This document shows, piece after piece, positions 8,776-17,231 of a stretch of 43,772 nucleotides of DNA. Under the pieces are notes generated by a model, which did not search any database, was not told the DNA's origin, and was given only the letters and a program-made list of their open reading frames with translations. Source of the DNA: Candidatus Nanopelagicales bacterium (GTDB lineage Bacteria > Actinomycetota > Actinomycetes > S36-B12); NCBI GenBank assembly GCA_028688835.1, contig JAQTXL010000004.1, forward strand, positions 1 to 43,772, read 5' to 3'. The position numbers were made by a program, and so were the translations under genes. Every line of letters starts with the position of its first letter. Position 1 is the first letter of the stretch.

Positions 8776-9138
8776 ATGAACTTGACATGGCTAGAGGCCG
8801 GCGCAGCGGCCTGCCTCATAGTCGGGCTGCTACTGATTGTTGTCGCCGCAGTATGGGCATACCGACGCTTCGGCGCGAGGAAGACGGAGTTGGATCTTCG
8901 GCTCAGTAGCTTCTGGGCGGAGGAGGCATCCGCAAAAGCGGACGATCGACCGTTCGATGAGCATGCATATGCCGATATCACGGCAACCTATGCCGATCTT
9001 CGCGTTCTCCGCGCGACCACCCTCAGTGCTTTGCTCGATGACGCGCGTCAGAGCGCCAAAGGTGGTCCAGCCCTTTTGGCGCTTCTCGGGATCGTCCTGC
9101 AGACAGCCGGAGGCATTGCGCCACTGATGAGCGGATAG
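8776..9138 (+). CDS. Small single-pass membrane protein, unknown function
   Basis: N-terminal hydrophobic helix AACLIVGLLLIVVAAVWAYRRF followed by a soluble helical region and a second hydrophobic stretch. Confidence 0.55.
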   Translation: MNLTWLEAGAAACLIVGLLLIVVAAVWAYRRFGARKTELDLRLSSFWAEEASAKADDRPFDEHAYADITATYADLRVLRATTLSALLDDARQSAKGGPALLALLGIVLQTAGGIAPLMSG

Positions 9139-9259
9139 ACGGGCAGAGGTACCGAGAGTCGCGCCAGGACTCCCCCGCTGGGCAGCCGCGTCTCCCGATG
9201 CTGAGACATCGTCGTTCAATACATCGGGTAACCACGTCCACTCAATTGCGGCGAAGTGC

Positions 9260-9371
9260 GTGCGATACCCGTGCGATAAGGCCCTGAGGCACACACCAGA
9301 CAGAAGGCTTCCAAGACGTGCGTAAAGCCTTACACGAGAACAAGAATCCCCCGTGCGATAGTCGTGCGATA
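9260..9371 (+). repeat. Two pairs of GTGCGATA octamers (9260/9271 and 9353/9364), putative arm-type recombinase sites
   Basis: Octamers 11 bp apart within a pair, pairs 93 bp apart; same layout at 15069-15180. Confidence 0.7.
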
Positions 9372-9422
9372 GCGAGAGGGCTTGAACGGGGTCTGACGGT
9401 GAATCAGGCGGGCATATGAAAA

Positions 9423-9455
9423 GCGGATACCCCTTGCATTCCAAGGGGTATCCGC
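9423..9455 (-). terminator. Hairpin terminator, 14-bp stem and 5-nt loop, T-rich tract on minus strand
   Basis: GCGGATACCCCTTG-cattc-CAAGGGGTATCCGC; minus strand continues CTTTTCATAT. Confidence 0.75.
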
Positions 9456-9456
9456 A

Positions 9457-9502
9457 GTGGGGCGGGCGGGGCTCGAACCCGCGACGACCAGATTATGAGT
9501 CC
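9457..9502 (-). repeat. 46-bp tRNA-Met 3' fragment (att-type duplication; internal att site)
   Basis: Identical to 15266-15311 (gtggggcgggcggggctcgaacccgcgacgaccagattatgagtcc); 5' half of the tRNA absent. Confidence 0.9.
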
Positions 9503-9639
9503 TGTAGTGCCCGCTCACGCCTTCTCGAGCCCGCTCGAACCCACGCGATCGCCGGTAACTAGGACAAGAGTCACCTGACTTGTGCACTCGCTTCACCTGT
9601 TAGAAGTAGATCGCAACGACAATGCTCAGCGTGAGGGAA

Positions 9640-12600
9640 TCAGCCAGCAAATTCATCAATTGGGTCTGTACTTGAATCAAGCCAACCGGCCGCCGCGGGG
9701 ATTCCCCCCTGTATTGCTCGATCAACCAGAATTTGAACGGCGTCAGGCCCTTGCTGCTTTCGAAGCCTTCGAACTATGGGGCCTACCTCGTAGCCCAACC
9801 ACTGCGGATTTTCAACGTGTGAGAGCAAGTGAGCCATGAGTTCAATTGTTCCTAGTGGATGGCGTTCGGGGTGCGTGGAGCTCTCGAGACGACGAAGTAC
9901 TGATGAATGGTTGCCGAGTTTGAAGTCTCTCCTGACGACTAGATCTACGGCATGCTCAAATTCTTGATCCAATGCCGCTAGCCACGAGGCCGCGATGCAC
10001 CAATCAGGGTCCGAGACAGTGATAGGGAGGCCACGCGAGAGGTCGCGCGTGAATTGGCACAACCAACGAGTCCATATTTGGTCAGACTTGGCACCGTCTT
10101 CGTAGTCGAGGTAGTGCTCCACTGCAGACATGGCGAACGGCACTTGATCCGGCTGAATCTTTGAAAGAATGCTGGATAGGTATTCGGTTGAGCCAGTTCC
10201 ATTCGAATTTGGCGCGTCAGCGATCGACACAACAAGTCCGAAGAATTGACGCTGCAATCGTTTGTCGAGCTGATTGACACAAGCCGAGAAGCTCAGGGTT
10301 GCGTCCGCGTAGCCACGATCAATCATTCGAAGGTTCACGCGTGGGTGGTAGAGATGGCCTTCCCAGAAATGGCGTCCGCCCCCTTCAGCTGACTCCATGC
10401 TGCGAAATACATGGTCTGCTATCAAGTCCTCATAGGCATGGAATAGGAATGCGAGCTCTGCACCCATGGCGGCACGCGGCCCCGCAAGACGCTCATCCAT
10501 GCTGCCAGCGATCATGGAGAATCGCTCACCACACTCAAGCACGAGTGCATTCTGGGGATCGTCCTGACGAATCTGACTTGTCAGGTGGATCCAGAACTGC
10601 GTTAGGACTCCCGGCCAGGAGTTCAGTGCTTCAAACATCGCGTCCACAGCGCTTGAACCCGAGAAGGAATCGATCCTCGAGTCCCACAAGCGGCACGACA
10701 ACGCGAATGCACTATTGCGCGCTGCCGCTGGGATCAAGTCTTCCGAGCCGCGAACGCCTCGGAGCAGCAGGGAACTCAATGCGCGTTCAATTCCATTGAA
10801 ATCCGACCAGCTACTAATGGCTGCGAGCAGCGATTCCCACGGGAGTTCTAGATCTGATTCTCGCCAGCCACTGAGCACTGCAGATGCCAATTGCTCTAGC
10901 TGAGGGGAGCTGCATTGCCCTAGGGCCAGGTTCCATATTCCAATTCCTTTGCCTGGAGATCGGCCAACTGCTCCTGCGACCTGGGCCACGCCGTCATCCC
11001 ATGATGGTTTATCGCTCCAATGGTCGCCGTACTCGACGGCGAGCAGCTTCCGAATAGCTGCGACTGGATCGTCGGCTAGCTCTGCATCGAACTTAGCCTC
11101 ATCGAAGGGTGGGCGTGGTTCAACCCAGCCGCCGCTGGTAAAGGAGTCGAGGTCTGGGTGTTCGCCAATCTCCCAAATTGCGTGCGCAGCCTGTAACGGC
11201 GCTAAGGCAGAAGCAGCTTCGGCCCAACTTGCGTCGGCCGCCAGGAGCCAGTTCAGCAGGTCGTAGCGTTTGCGGTCTGCGTACTTTGGGTCAATAGGCG
11301 TGTCCAAAGCAGCAGCCAACAAAAGTCTTCTCGTTTCGACTGATGCCTGCTCCAATGACTCGCGGATCAGAAGGAAGACTTCATGCTTCAGTCCATACTC
11401 ATAAAGGAGTCCTTCAGACAACACAAGCCTTATGCGCTCGTCAACGTCTTCATGTGTGAGGAGCATTCCCCAAAGCGCGAGTCGCTTGAACAGGAGAAGG
11501 TCAGTCGACAGCCACCTTTCCACAATTGCGGCTGCAGCCTGCTTGTCACTGGCGGCGATGGATGCAAGTGAGTCTCGGACGGAGTCAATAATTGCGTCAG
11601 CGATTTCGCGATGCTCGTCCTGCGCATGTGGCTCGATTGCAGAGCGCCTGAAATTGATTGGATCAAAGGCGGAGTCACCCTGTTGATACGCGGAGTAAAG
11701 TTCACACGCCCCTTTGAGCGCATGCTCCCCGATCTCGAGCAGGTATGGCGCTGCCTCTGAGAGGTTGGGCTGAAGTTCGCTGGCCCAAACGTCTTCCACT
11801 GCGAAGTCACGAGTTGGCCATGAGATCGTCGACGATGGCCAGGCTCCTTCCTCGAAGCCGCCTAGACCGAATCGGTTTTCCAACTCAAGTCTCGGCTGCA
11901 GGGCAGTGCGCCAAAGGAGAAGCAACGCTCTCCTATGATCTTTCCATTTAGCTGAATGTAGGAGTATTCCAAGGAATGCGCCGACAGCGAACATATCCAC
12001 GGGTTGCGACAAGAGGACTGCGACCCATCGCTCATAGGTCTCGTTCGGTCCATCCTTTGCCTGTCGAGCTACGGCACTTGCCAATGCTGACCAAAGATGT
12101 GGAGACAACCCAGGTCGGCGCTTGAGTTCGTTTAGGGCTATGCGCTCGGCCGCAGGTGAACTGAGCGCTGCATCTGCAAACCAGTAGGCGAGTTGTATCC
12201 AGGTGCCATCTTCAGACGTGTCTGTCCAGTTGTGCTTGAAGGCATCACTGGTAGCAAGCCACTCAATCCAATCTGCTTGTGACGCGAATTCGCGGAATGC
12301 TTCTGAACCGTCCACGCTGTGGATAGCGCGGGCCAGATATTCCAGCTCTGAGAGTTCCGCAGTAGGAGGGCCAGACACAATCCTTTTCACTCGCTCGCGG
12401 CGAGCGAGCCCGCCTTCAGACACTATCTGGGCCCAAGCCTCCAGCGCCTGCGTCAGTTCAGAGTGCAACCCGTCCTCGTTGGGATACGCAATTGGCGCAA
12501 TATCGAGTCGGCCCCAGAGATCGTCATCGGGTTCGTCTGTAAGCACGTACCGACCCTGAGCACCGCGCAGACCTACGGCGAGATAGTCCATGACGGTGTC

Positions 12601-13278
12601 TCGGTGGCTATAGCCAACGAACAGCACGACCAAGTCACGAAACATTGGAAACAAGAAGCGAGCAGCCCATGCCTCTGTGAGGTAGGACACCCCAAGGTCT
12701 GCATCTGTGAGCACCATTTCTTCGATGCGGCCTACTGCCGAGCCGTGCAATTGAACAAGCCCGCTGAAGCTTCCCCCTAGCGGCAAAGCTGGACCCACAT
12801 ATTTGCCCACATTCGAAACACCAGCATCACCCAAAGCACTTGATAGGTGATCGTCGAAGTTTGTTGTCACGATGCGGAACGTCGGACAAGCTGAAGCTAT
12901 CTCGACTAAAGCACGATGATTGATGTTCGGCCTCGAATCAGGATTGGCAAGTACTTCGGCCACCAGGTCATATACGGGCGCACCCTGTTTTTGCAGATGC
13001 CCCAACAGTGCATCGGGGCGAGTCTCAAACTGCTTCATTACTTCTTCGCTGGTATTTCGCCGGTTGGCGATCCCTCGGGCTAGACCCTCGAACGACGGCA
13101 GGTTCGCGGGCGCGCTCATCGAGACGCCCGCACCGACGAACAGCACAAGGCGACCTTCTGCATGGGCGTCTAGGACTGCATCCGGCAATTCGACCTTGCC
13201 TGTGATGTGCACCTCTCCTCTGTCCTCTCCCCTATTCCCAGACCTCGTCCTTACTCCGCGCCTTGCCTCACTCGTCAA
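9640..13278 (-). CDS. Large SIR2-domain protein (up to 1212 aa), candidate NADase-type anti-phage protein; start uncertain
   Basis: RLVLFVGAGVSMSAPANLPSF, VTTNFDDHL, VQLHGS, LFVGYSHRD are SIR2 fold motifs; long helical C-terminal region. Confidence 0.85.
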   Translation of the reverse strand: MTSEARRGVRTRSGNRGEDRGEVHITGKVELPDAVLDAHAEGRLVLFVGAGVSMSAPANLPSFEGLARGIANRRNTSEEVMKQFETRPDALLGHLQKQGAPVYDLVAEVLANPDSRPNINHRALVEIASACPTFRIVTTNFDDHLSSALGDAGVSNVGKYVGPALPLGGSFSGLVQLHGSAVGRIEEMVLTDADLGVSYLTEAWAARFLFPMFRDLVVLFVGYSHRDTVMDYLAVGLRGAQGRYVLTDEPDDDLWGRLDIAPIAYPNEDGLHSELTQALEAWAQIVSEGGLARRERVKRIVSGPPTAELSELEYLARAIHSVDGSEAFREFASQADWIEWLATSDAFKHNWTDTSEDGTWIQLAYWFADAALSSPAAERIALNELKRRPGLSPHLWSALASAVARQAKDGPNETYERWVAVLLSQPVDMFAVGAFLGILLHSAKWKDHRRALLLLWRTALQPRLELENRFGLGGFEEGAWPSSTISWPTRDFAVEDVWASELQPNLSEAAPYLLEIGEHALKGACELYSAYQQGDSAFDPINFRRSAIEPHAQDEHREIADAIIDSVRDSLASIAASDKQAAAAIVERWLSTDLLLFKRLALWGMLLTHEDVDERIRLVLSEGLLYEYGLKHEVFLLIRESLEQASVETRRLLLAAALDTPIDPKYADRKRYDLLNWLLAADASWAEAASALAPLQAAHAIWEIGEHPDLDSFTSGGWVEPRPPFDEAKFDAELADDPVAAIRKLLAVEYGDHWSDKPSWDDGVAQVAGAVGRSPGKGIGIWNLALGQCSSPQLEQLASAVLSGWRESDLELPWESLLAAISSWSDFNGIERALSSLLLRGVRGSEDLIPAAARNSAFALSCRLWDSRIDSFSGSSAVDAMFEALNSWPGVLTQFWIHLTSQIRQDDPQNALVLECGERFSMIAGSMDERLAGPRAAMGAELAFLFHAYEDLIADHVFRSMESAEGGGRHFWEGHLYHPRVNLRMIDRGYADATLSFSACVNQLDKRLQRQFFGLVVSIADAPNSNGTGSTEYLSSILSKIQPDQVPFAMSAVEHYLDYEDGAKSDQIWTRWLCQFTRDLSRGLPITVSDPDWCIAASWLAALDQEFEHAVDLVVRRDFKLGNHSSVLRRLESSTHPERHPLGTIELMAHLLSHVENPQWLGYEVGPIVRRLRKQQGPDAVQILVDRAIQGGIPAAAGWLDSSTDPIDEFAG

Positions 13279-13407
13279 GGATTCAGACTATGTCTACAGT
13301 CGCAAGTGAAGAAACTTGGAATCTCTATTGACGCCCATAGTCGTTGGTTCCAGAACCTCCACCCTCTTACAACTCCTGGACCATGACATAGCAGCGTGAG
13401 TTCGGCG

Positions 13408-14679
13408 CTAAATCAGTCTGTCGGGTACCGGCCTCACCGGTCGTTCCGAGCGAGTGTCACCGCTCGCCGTGGCCAGCGACCTCTCGTACTTTGTCAGCAG
13501 CGCGAACACATCCCGAGCTTCAAAGAGTCGGTTGCGCGCAACACTGCCCGTCGACGTGAGCACACCTGCATCGACCAGGCGCGTCACCGCCGTGTTGGCT
13601 GCCTGGAAACTCACGCCTGTCAGCAATGCCAGATCGTCAACGGTGACTACCGGATGCGTGAGCAAGACGGTTAACGCGCGCTCTGCTGCGCTGCCCCGTC
13701 GCGAAGTCACGGCCACTCGCCACCGCGACTCAAGCGCAGCGAGGTCGTTGCTCAGTCGGCCCGCGTCCGCAACTGCTCGACGGGTCGCGGTAATGAACAC
13801 TTCGAGCCATCTCGAATAGGCCTCGCCAGCGGTCTTGGTGCCTGGTGCGCCGACGTATCTGAAGGAAGTAAGCCCGCGGATGTAGCCGCTGCTGTTGGTC
13901 GCAAGCGCCAGACTGACCGGCGGCACGAAAGCCGTAGCCGCATTGCGACGTCGAAGAACAACGTGAATCAGTGCACGCCCAGTGCGCCCGTTGCCATCGG
14001 CGAAGGGGTGGATCGTCTCAAACTGAGCATGGACCAGACCGGCTTGAACTACCGCTGGCATATCGTCGCGGTTGATGAAGGCACACAGATCGTTGAGCAG
14101 CGGTTCGACGAATTCAGGTGGCGGTGGGACGTAGTCGGCATCGCAAGGGTTGAAGTTGTTCCCCCCGAGCCAGTTCTGTGTCGCTCGGACGACCCCACCC
14201 AGTTCAGGCGTAGGCGACCTGTCCATCAGTGCACGATGCAGCGCAAGGACATGATCGACATTTACTGTGGGCACCTTGGCAATGTCGCCGACTGCCATCC
14301 GCATCGCCTCAATATTGCCCAGGACGGAGTCGGCCGTCTCGTCCCGAGAGAGCTCACCGTGGGCCATCATCGCCTCATGTCTGGCTAGACGTCGTGAGCC
14401 GATCGCGAGACCTTCTATCTTCGACGAAGCCACTGCCTCCGCTCGGAGGAGGAATCGGGCCAGCTGCTCGAGATCGCCACTCGCCGTAGCCTTCGCGTCG
14501 AAGGATGCAAGCGCCACTTCGGCATCGACGAGGTCTGCAGCGAGGTTGCTATCAAGTTCTAGGGTCGCGGCTGCCAACTCGTCGGGGACATACGCTTGGT
14601 ATCGGCACGGTCGGCGCGACTTGCGCGAGCCGTAGGCATCGGGAGACCCCTCCCAGAGGGATTCGACGAGTCGAGACAT
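13408..14679 (-). CDS. Fic-domain protein with N-terminal inhibitory helix and C-terminal winged HTH (upstream TTG at 14706 also open)
   Basis: HPFADGNGRTGR Fic motif; SSKIEG inhibitory motif; C-terminal TVDDLALLTGVSFQAANTAVTRLVDAGVL wHTH; GGAG 8 nt before ATG. Confidence 0.9.
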   Translation of the reverse strand: MSRLVESLWEGSPDAYGSRKSRRPCRYQAYVPDELAAATLELDSNLAADLVDAEVALASFDAKATASGDLEQLARFLLRAEAVASSKIEGLAIGSRRLARHEAMMAHGELSRDETADSVLGNIEAMRMAVGDIAKVPTVNVDHVLALHRALMDRSPTPELGGVVRATQNWLGGNNFNPCDADYVPPPPEFVEPLLNDLCAFINRDDMPAVVQAGLVHAQFETIHPFADGNGRTGRALIHVVLRRRNAATAFVPPVSLALATNSSGYIRGLTSFRYVGAPGTKTAGEAYSRWLEVFITATRRAVADAGRLSNDLAALESRWRVAVTSRRGSAAERALTVLLTHPVVTVDDLALLTGVSFQAANTAVTRLVDAGVLTSTGSVARNRLFEARDVFALLTKYERSLATASGDTRSERPVRPVPDRLI

Positions 14680-14698
14680 CCTTGAAGCTCCAATCTTC

Positions 14699-14751
14699 TT
14701 ATTCAAGTTTACATCACTAACCTTGAATAAGAAGCATTTTCATTCAAGGTT
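14699..14751. promoter_or_regulatory. Inverted-repeat half-sites upstream of fic
   Basis: TTATTCAAG (14699-14707), CTTGAATAA (14722-14730), ATTCAAGGTT (14742-14751). Confidence 0.6.
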
Positions 14752-15068
14752 GCTGAGCCACAGATGCGCCCCTACAGCGAACTCACCCGAAGCCCAGGAG
14801 GAGAAGGCCCTGACGGCCCAACTGGCAATTGACGGCCCGGGACGACCCTCCTGTCCTATGCCGACAGCTTTCGACGATTCGTGCGAGTCAGGTGGAGGCA
14901 ACCCCCACCCAACGTGAGGCCTTCAGCTCCAATGACGTCCATAGCCACTTCCGTTTAGGTACTCCGGTCTGATGACCGAGCTAGCTTCGCACCAACCTAA
15001 GGGGCTGCTAATGAGCCTCAAGTTCCAGAATCGTCCAGCTATTCGTCCGATTTCTTGCCACAGTTTGC

Positions 15069-15180
15069 GTGCGATAGTCGTGCGATAAGACCTCCGAGCG
15101 TCTACAGCCCAAAATGCCACCCCAAGGCCCAGGATGTGTTTCAGGAGAACGAGAAACCGACGTGCGATAGTCGTGCGATA
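15069..15180 (+). repeat. Two pairs of GTGCGATA octamers (15069/15080 and 15162/15173), putative arm-type recombinase sites
   Basis: 11-bp intra-pair and 93-bp inter-pair spacing, same as at 9260-9371. Confidence 0.7.
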
Positions 15181-15232
15181 GTGAGAGGGCTTGAACGGGG
15201 TCTAACGGTGCGACACACTGGCAATAGAAATA

Positions 15233-15263
15233 CGAAAACCCCTTGATTTGCAAGGGGTTTTCG
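15233..15263 (-). terminator. tRNA-Met terminator hairpin, 13-bp stem and 5-nt loop
   Basis: CGAAAACCCCTTG-atttg-CAAGGGGTTTTCG directly 3' of the tRNA. Confidence 0.75.
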
Positions 15264-15266
15264 CTG

Positions 15267-15340
15267 TGGGGCGGGCGGGGCTCGAACCCGCGACGACCAG
15301 ATTATGAGTCCGGGGCTCTCACCAGCTGAGCTACCGCCCC
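15267..15340 (-). tRNA. tRNA-Met (anticodon CAT)
   Basis: GGGGCGGTAGCTCAGCTGGTGAGAGCCCCGGACTCATAATCTGGTCGTCGCGGGTTCGAGCCCCGCCCGCCCCA folds as cloverleaf; anticodon loop CTCATAA; CCA not encoded. Confidence 0.95.
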
Positions 15341-15455
15341 CCAACAGGCATCGCACTCTACTGACAGCAGCCCCGCGTCACCGCGCTGTGCAGGCGTGCA
15401 GGTGCGCCTGCCCGGCAGGCCATGCCGCACAGACGTCCGGCTGCTGCGCGTGCGG

Positions 15456-16523
15456 CTACTTGGGTATGGCGTTCGTCAGCGAGCGCGCGACGAGCACGCC
15501 GAAGCCCATCGTCGGCGACACCTCGGAGCCGTAGTACATGAGCCACTTGTTCTTGCCAGTGCTGATGATGTCGGCATCGCCGCCACCGGCGATCACGAAC
15601 TTCTCACCGGTGAAGGTCGTGCCGTTGGTGCTCGTCGACACGAAGATGCCGTACGAGGATCCGCGGTCGGCTGCGTAGTAGAGCGCGATCTTGCCCTTGG
15701 CGTCGACCAGGGCGAAGGGGTGCGAACCGCTCATGGCCAGCTGCGGGCCCATGGTCCAGGTGAGCATGTCGGTCGAGGTGGCGGTGCGCATGATGCGCTC
15801 GGCGCGCTCGCCGGGCTTCTCGAGATTGGAGAAGTAGGCGCGGTAGGTGCCGCCGACCTTCACCAGGCTCAGCGTGCCCGGCTCGAAGCCTGCCTGGGCG
15901 GTGGTGATGACCGGCCCCTCCTCCGTGAAGGTGAGGCCGTTGTCGGAGCTGATGGCCGAGGTGATGGTCCCGGCAGAGGTGTAGAAGAGGCGGATGCGGT
16001 CGGCATCGACACGCACGGCGCGCGGCTGCCCCGCCATGGTCTTCAGCGGCGCCACCGACTCGGCGACGAACTTCGTGCCCGTGGCATCAGTCGACGTCGC
16101 GGTGCGCAGGCCGGTGGGGTTGACCCACGAGTACAGGCGGATGCGGCCGTCAGCGAGGCGGATCGCCGACGGGTCGGCGACCTGCTTGCCGGTGCCGCCG
16201 AAGGTGTCCTGCGTGAGCACTGGGCCGACAGGCGTGAAGATCCCCGCGGTCTTGGCCATCACCGGAGCCTTGGGCGGGGTGCCCGGCACACCGGGTGCTC
16301 CGGTCGGATTGCCAACAGGTGCACCAGCGACGGGCTTCGAGCTGGGCGCCCAGCGGCCATTGATGCACTCGATGGCCCCTGAGCCCAGCGGCTTGACCTC
16401 CCCGGGCTGACTGCACGGATCACCGGGCTGCTCCGCAGCATTCGCCCAGGTGCCACCGGCCATGAGGGCAGCCACGGCGACGGACACGGACAGCGCGGTG
16501 CGCAGCTTTGCCTGCTTGGTCAT
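15456..16523 (-). CDS. Secreted beta-propeller-like (glycosidase/sialidase-fold) protein
   Basis: Signal peptide MTKQAKLRTALSVSVAVAALMAGGTWANAAE; repeated blade-like motifs (IRLYSWVNPTG, IRLFYTSAG, YRAYFSN, IALYYAADRG, KWLMYYGSE). Confidence 0.75.
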   Translation of the reverse strand: MTKQAKLRTALSVSVAVAALMAGGTWANAAEQPGDPCSQPGEVKPLGSGAIECINGRWAPSSKPVAGAPVGNPTGAPGVPGTPPKAPVMAKTAGIFTPVGPVLTQDTFGGTGKQVADPSAIRLADGRIRLYSWVNPTGLRTATSTDATGTKFVAESVAPLKTMAGQPRAVRVDADRIRLFYTSAGTITSAISSDNGLTFTEEGPVITTAQAGFEPGTLSLVKVGGTYRAYFSNLEKPGERAERIMRTATSTDMLTWTMGPQLAMSGSHPFALVDAKGKIALYYAADRGSSYGIFVSTSTNGTTFTGEKFVIAGGGDADIISTGKNKWLMYYGSEVSPTMGFGVLVARSLTNAIPK

Positions 16524-16593
16524 GCCGCGAGGCTAGCGGCCCGATGACCCCATGGCCACGGCTTCGCCGCACGCACATGGTTGCATTGCTGCA

Positions 16594-16878
16594 ATGGAGG
16601 CCCTGCGAATCACGGTGCGCGTCAAGCCCGGCGCCTCGCGGGCGCGTGTCGGTGGCGCGTACGGCGAGCCGGCCGCGCTGATCGTCGCCGTGCATGCCCA
16701 GCCGGTCGACGGGCAGGCCAACACCGCGGTGATCGCAGCGCTGGCATCAGCGCTTGACGTGCGCAAGGCCGACCTGAGCGTCGTGTCCGGACACACGGCC
16801 CGCACGAAGGTGGTCGAGATCTCGTGCGCCGATGCTGCCGACGTGCAGGCGCGCATCGATGCGCTGCTGCTGGCCTAG
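16594..16878 (+). CDS. DUF167 / UPF0235 (YggU) family protein
   Basis: [16 protein letters not shown]...[37 protein letters not shown]. Confidence 0.85.
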   Translation: MEALRITVRVKPGASRARVGGAYGEPAALIVAVHAQPVDGQANTAVIAALASALDVRKADLSVVSGHTARTKVVEISCADAADVQARIDALLLA

Positions 16879-17222
16879 GCCTTCTTCACCACGCTCGACT
16901 TGAGCATCATCGGCCCGAAGCCGTCGACCTTGGCATCGATGTCGTGGTCGCCCACGCCCTGCACGAGGCGGATGTCGCGCACCTTCGTGCCGACCTTGAT
17001 CGGCTGCGAGCTGCCCTTGACCTTCACGTCCTTGACGATGGTCACCGAGTCGCCGTCGGCCAGCACATTGCCAACGGCGTCGCGGATGACCGGAGTCGCC
17101 TCAGCTGCGTCGTCCCCAGCCTGCACCGACCACTCGTGGGCGCACTCGGGGCAGACGAACAGCCCGCTCAGCTCGTAGGTGAACTCGCAGGAGCACTGGG
17201 GGCATGGGGGCGTGTCGTCCAT
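16875..17222 (-). CDS. PhnA/YjdM-family zinc-ribbon protein
   Basis: [25 protein letters not shown] and [20 protein letters not shown]. Confidence 0.88.
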   Translation of the reverse strand: MDDTPPCPQCSCEFTYELSGLFVCPECAHEWSVQAGDDAAEATPVIRDAVGNVLADGDSVTIVKDVKVKGSSQPIKVGTKVRDIRLVQGVGDHDIDAKVDGFGPMMLKSSVVKKA

Positions 17223-17231
17223 GCCACGAAC

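Larger units (their letters stand above)
9503..15311. mobile_element. Putative integrated element bounded by 46-bp direct repeats, carrying SIR2 and Fic genes, no recognisable integrase
   Basis: Direct repeats derived from the tRNA-Met 3' end at both boundaries; gene content and composition differ from the core region. Confidence 0.75.

Noticed and set aside
9457-9502. Second tRNA-Met gene
   Set aside because: Only the 3' half plus anticodon arm is present; sequence after position 9502 diverges, so no D arm or 5' acceptor strand.
15008-15253. Small minus-strand ORF with repeated SHDYRT peptides, possible integrase C-terminus
   Set aside because: The peptides are translations of the GTGCGATA arm repeats; no integrase catalytic motif, and frames differ between copies.
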